DNA from: an uncultured Erysipelotrichaceae bacterium
GTDB taxonomy: Bacteria; Bacillota_I; Bacilli_A; Erysipelotrichales; Erysipelotrichaceae
Length of the DNA: 7,258 nt
Direction: 5' to 3'
NCBI GenBank assembly: GCA_944325295.1
Contig: CALUZL010000090.1
Location: forward strand, 1 to 7,258
The notes beneath the pieces are model-generated. The model ran no database searches, had not been told where the DNA came from, and saw nothing but the letters and a program-made list of their open reading frames with translations. The translations under genes were made by a program, and so were the position numbers. This document shows, in pieces, positions 6,467-7,258 of the stretch. Every line of letters starts with the position of its first letter. Position 1 is the first letter of the stretch.

Positions 6467-6566
6467 GCACTTGCAAAGAAGTGGGAGGTTGCCGGCACAC
6501 TGAAACCTGTGTACTGTGTGATAACCGGGGAATTCACATGGAGCAAGTAATCTACAGTTAGATTAG
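6467..6566 (+). promoter_or_regulatory. Structured 5' leader of the S10 operon mRNA (candidate ribosomal-protein autoregulation element)
   Basis: The leader can fold into nested helices: ACTTGC (6469-6474) with GCAAGT (6543-6548); GTG (6481-6483) with CAC (6535-6537); GGTT (6487-6490) with AACC (6523-6526); CACAC (6496-6500) with GTGTG (6516-6520). A separate perfect hairpin TAATCTA/TAGATTA (6548-6554/6559-6565, loop CAGT) follows, just upstream of the rpsJ ribosome binding site. The 5' arm can instead form a local hairpin CACTT (6468-6472)/AAGTG (6479-6483), exclusive with the long-range helix. In E. coli, protein L4 represses its operon through the S10 leader; whether this fold does the same is not shown. 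The Shine-Dalgarno is not obviously sequestered. Confidence 0.55.
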
Positions 6567-6573
6567 TGAAATG

Positions 6574-6580
6574 AAGGAGG
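6574..6580 (+). promoter_or_regulatory. Strong ribosome binding site that fixes the rpsJ start
   Basis: AAGGAGG, a full anti-16S match, lies 8 nt before the ATG at 6589. An in-frame ATG at 6571 precedes this site and so cannot be the start it serves. Confidence 0.9.
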
Positions 6581-6588
6581 AAGATTTC

Positions 6589-6900
6589 ATGGCAAAAAAT
6601 AACGTAAGAATCAAGTTAAAAGCTTACGAACACAGATCTTTGGATGCAGCGACGGAAAAGATCGTCAAAGCAGCTGAAGACACCGGTGTCAAAAAAGTCA
6701 TCGGTCCGATCCCATTACCGACAGAAAAGCAGATCATCACTGTTTTAAGAGCGGTACACAAGTACAAGGATTCGCGTGAACAGTTCGAGATCAGGACACA
6801 CAAACGTCTGGTCGAGATCATCGGTCCGAGTGCTAAGACGATCGACGCTTTGAGCCGTTTAGAATTACCAAGCGGTGTCGACATCGAGATCAAATTATAA
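6589..6900 (+). CDS. rpsJ: 30S ribosomal protein S10 (NusE)
   Basis: Complete 103-residue S10 of the usual bacterial length. Recognised from the N-terminal VRIKLKAYEHRSLD, the GPIPLPTEKQIITVLR stretch (loop contacting 16S rRNA in the 30S head) and the C-terminal THKRLVEI, then LPSGVDIEIKL. S10 also acts as NusE, pairing with NusB in transcription antitermination. The start is the ATG 8 nt after AAGGAGG; the upstream in-frame ATG at 6571 would add six residues not seen in the family and is rejected. First gene of the S10 operon, with its own promoter and structured leader; rplC follows after 18 nt. Confidence 0.98.
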   Translation: MAKNNVRIKLKAYEHRSLDAATEKIVKAAEDTGVKKVIGPIPLPTEKQIITVLRAVHKYKDSREQFEIRTHKRLVEIIGPSAKTIDALSRLELPSGVDIEIKL

Positions 6901-6918
6901 ATATAGAAAGGTGACATT

Positions 6919-7258
6919 ATGAAAGGAATACTTGGTAGAAAATTAGGTATGACTCAGGTATTTACCGCTGAAGGTAATCTTATTCCGGTCACGGTAGTCG
7001 AATGTGAACCTAATGTCGTTTTACAGAAAAAGACAGTCGAGACAGATGGCTATGATGCGATCCAGCTCGGTATCGAAGACATCAAGGAATCACGCGCAAC
7101 CAAACCTGAATTGGGTCATGCAAAGAAGGCTAATACTGCCGCTAAGAAATTCATCAAAGAGATCAGAAGTGAAGATATGATGAGCTATGAAGTCGGCAGC
7201 GAGGTCAAAGTTGATATCTTTTCCGCTGGTGACATCGTTGATGTGACCGGAACTTCAA
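6919..7258 (+). CDS. rplC: 50S ribosomal protein L3, 3' end cut off by the window
   Basis: The first 113 codons of L3 (full length about 205-215). The N-terminus MKGILGRKLGMTQVF is the diagnostic L3 signature, followed by the PVTVVECEPN beta strand and the DGYDAIQLGI segment. L3 is an early-assembling 23S rRNA-binding protein whose central loop reaches the peptidyl-transferase centre; that loop lies beyond the window. The start has AAAGGTGA (6907-6914) 4 nt upstream. Second gene of the S10 operon, as in nearly all bacteria, so rplD and rplW are expected next. Confidence 0.97.
   Translation, partial: MKGILGRKLGMTQVFTAEGNLIPVTVVECEPNVVLQKKTVETDGYDAIQLGIEDIKESRATKPELGHAKKANTAAKKFIKEIRSEDMMSYEVGSEVKVDIFSAGDIVDVTGTS

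Noticed and set aside
6571..6588. In-frame ATG six codons upstream of the rpsJ start
   Set aside because: It precedes the Shine-Dalgarno and would add residues foreign to S10.

Overview
The window is a chromosomal segment of a Gram-positive bacterium of the Bacillota. The S10 and L3 proteins, the sigma factor and the two ABC transporters all read as Firmicutes-type, and the ribosomal proteins look closest to the Erysipelotrichia and neighbouring lineages; that finer placement is recall, not a computed result. TGA is used as a stop (exporter, cutC, sigma factor), so the standard bacterial code applies and Mollicutes with recoded TGA are excluded. ATC is a very common isoleucine codon, which makes GATC-rich DNA.

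Layout. 1-1596 (+) is the 3' part of a half-size ABC exporter gene that enters from the left edge. 1597-1735 is a convergent gap with two hairpin terminators, one per direction. 1736-2428 (-) is cutC. It is the second gene of a minus-strand unit whose first gene, 2439-5618 (-), encodes a 1059-residue MacB-type ABC transporter (ATPase and permease fused) with an extracytoplasmic domain of about 630 residues. 5619-5724 is a compact divergent control region with two opposed promoters and a nested inverted repeat. Both promoters seem to start transcription at the start codon, so both flanking genes may be leaderless. 5725-6315 (+) encodes a SigH-like sigma-70 family factor followed by its own terminator. 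6361-6588 holds the promoter of the S10 ribosomal operon (A-rich upstream tract, near-consensus -35/-10 with 17 bp spacing) and a structured leader of about 120 nt. rpsJ (6589-6900) and the start of rplC (6919 to the right edge) follow.

How the genes relate. The right side is the head of the conserved S10 ribosomal protein operon, preceded by a SigH-like sigma gene. In Bacillus, sigH also lies in the same large translation/transcription cluster, but farther upstream. The left side is transport and housekeeping material. The large transporter and cutC look co-transcribed (10 nt apart, stop codon overlapping the next ribosome binding site), but nothing in the sequence gives the transporter's substrate. 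No mobile element, CRISPR array, tRNA or rRNA was found. The parts most worth a second look are the divergent leaderless-type control region, the S10 leader fold, and a sequence motif shared by the two intergenic regions that flank the sigma gene.
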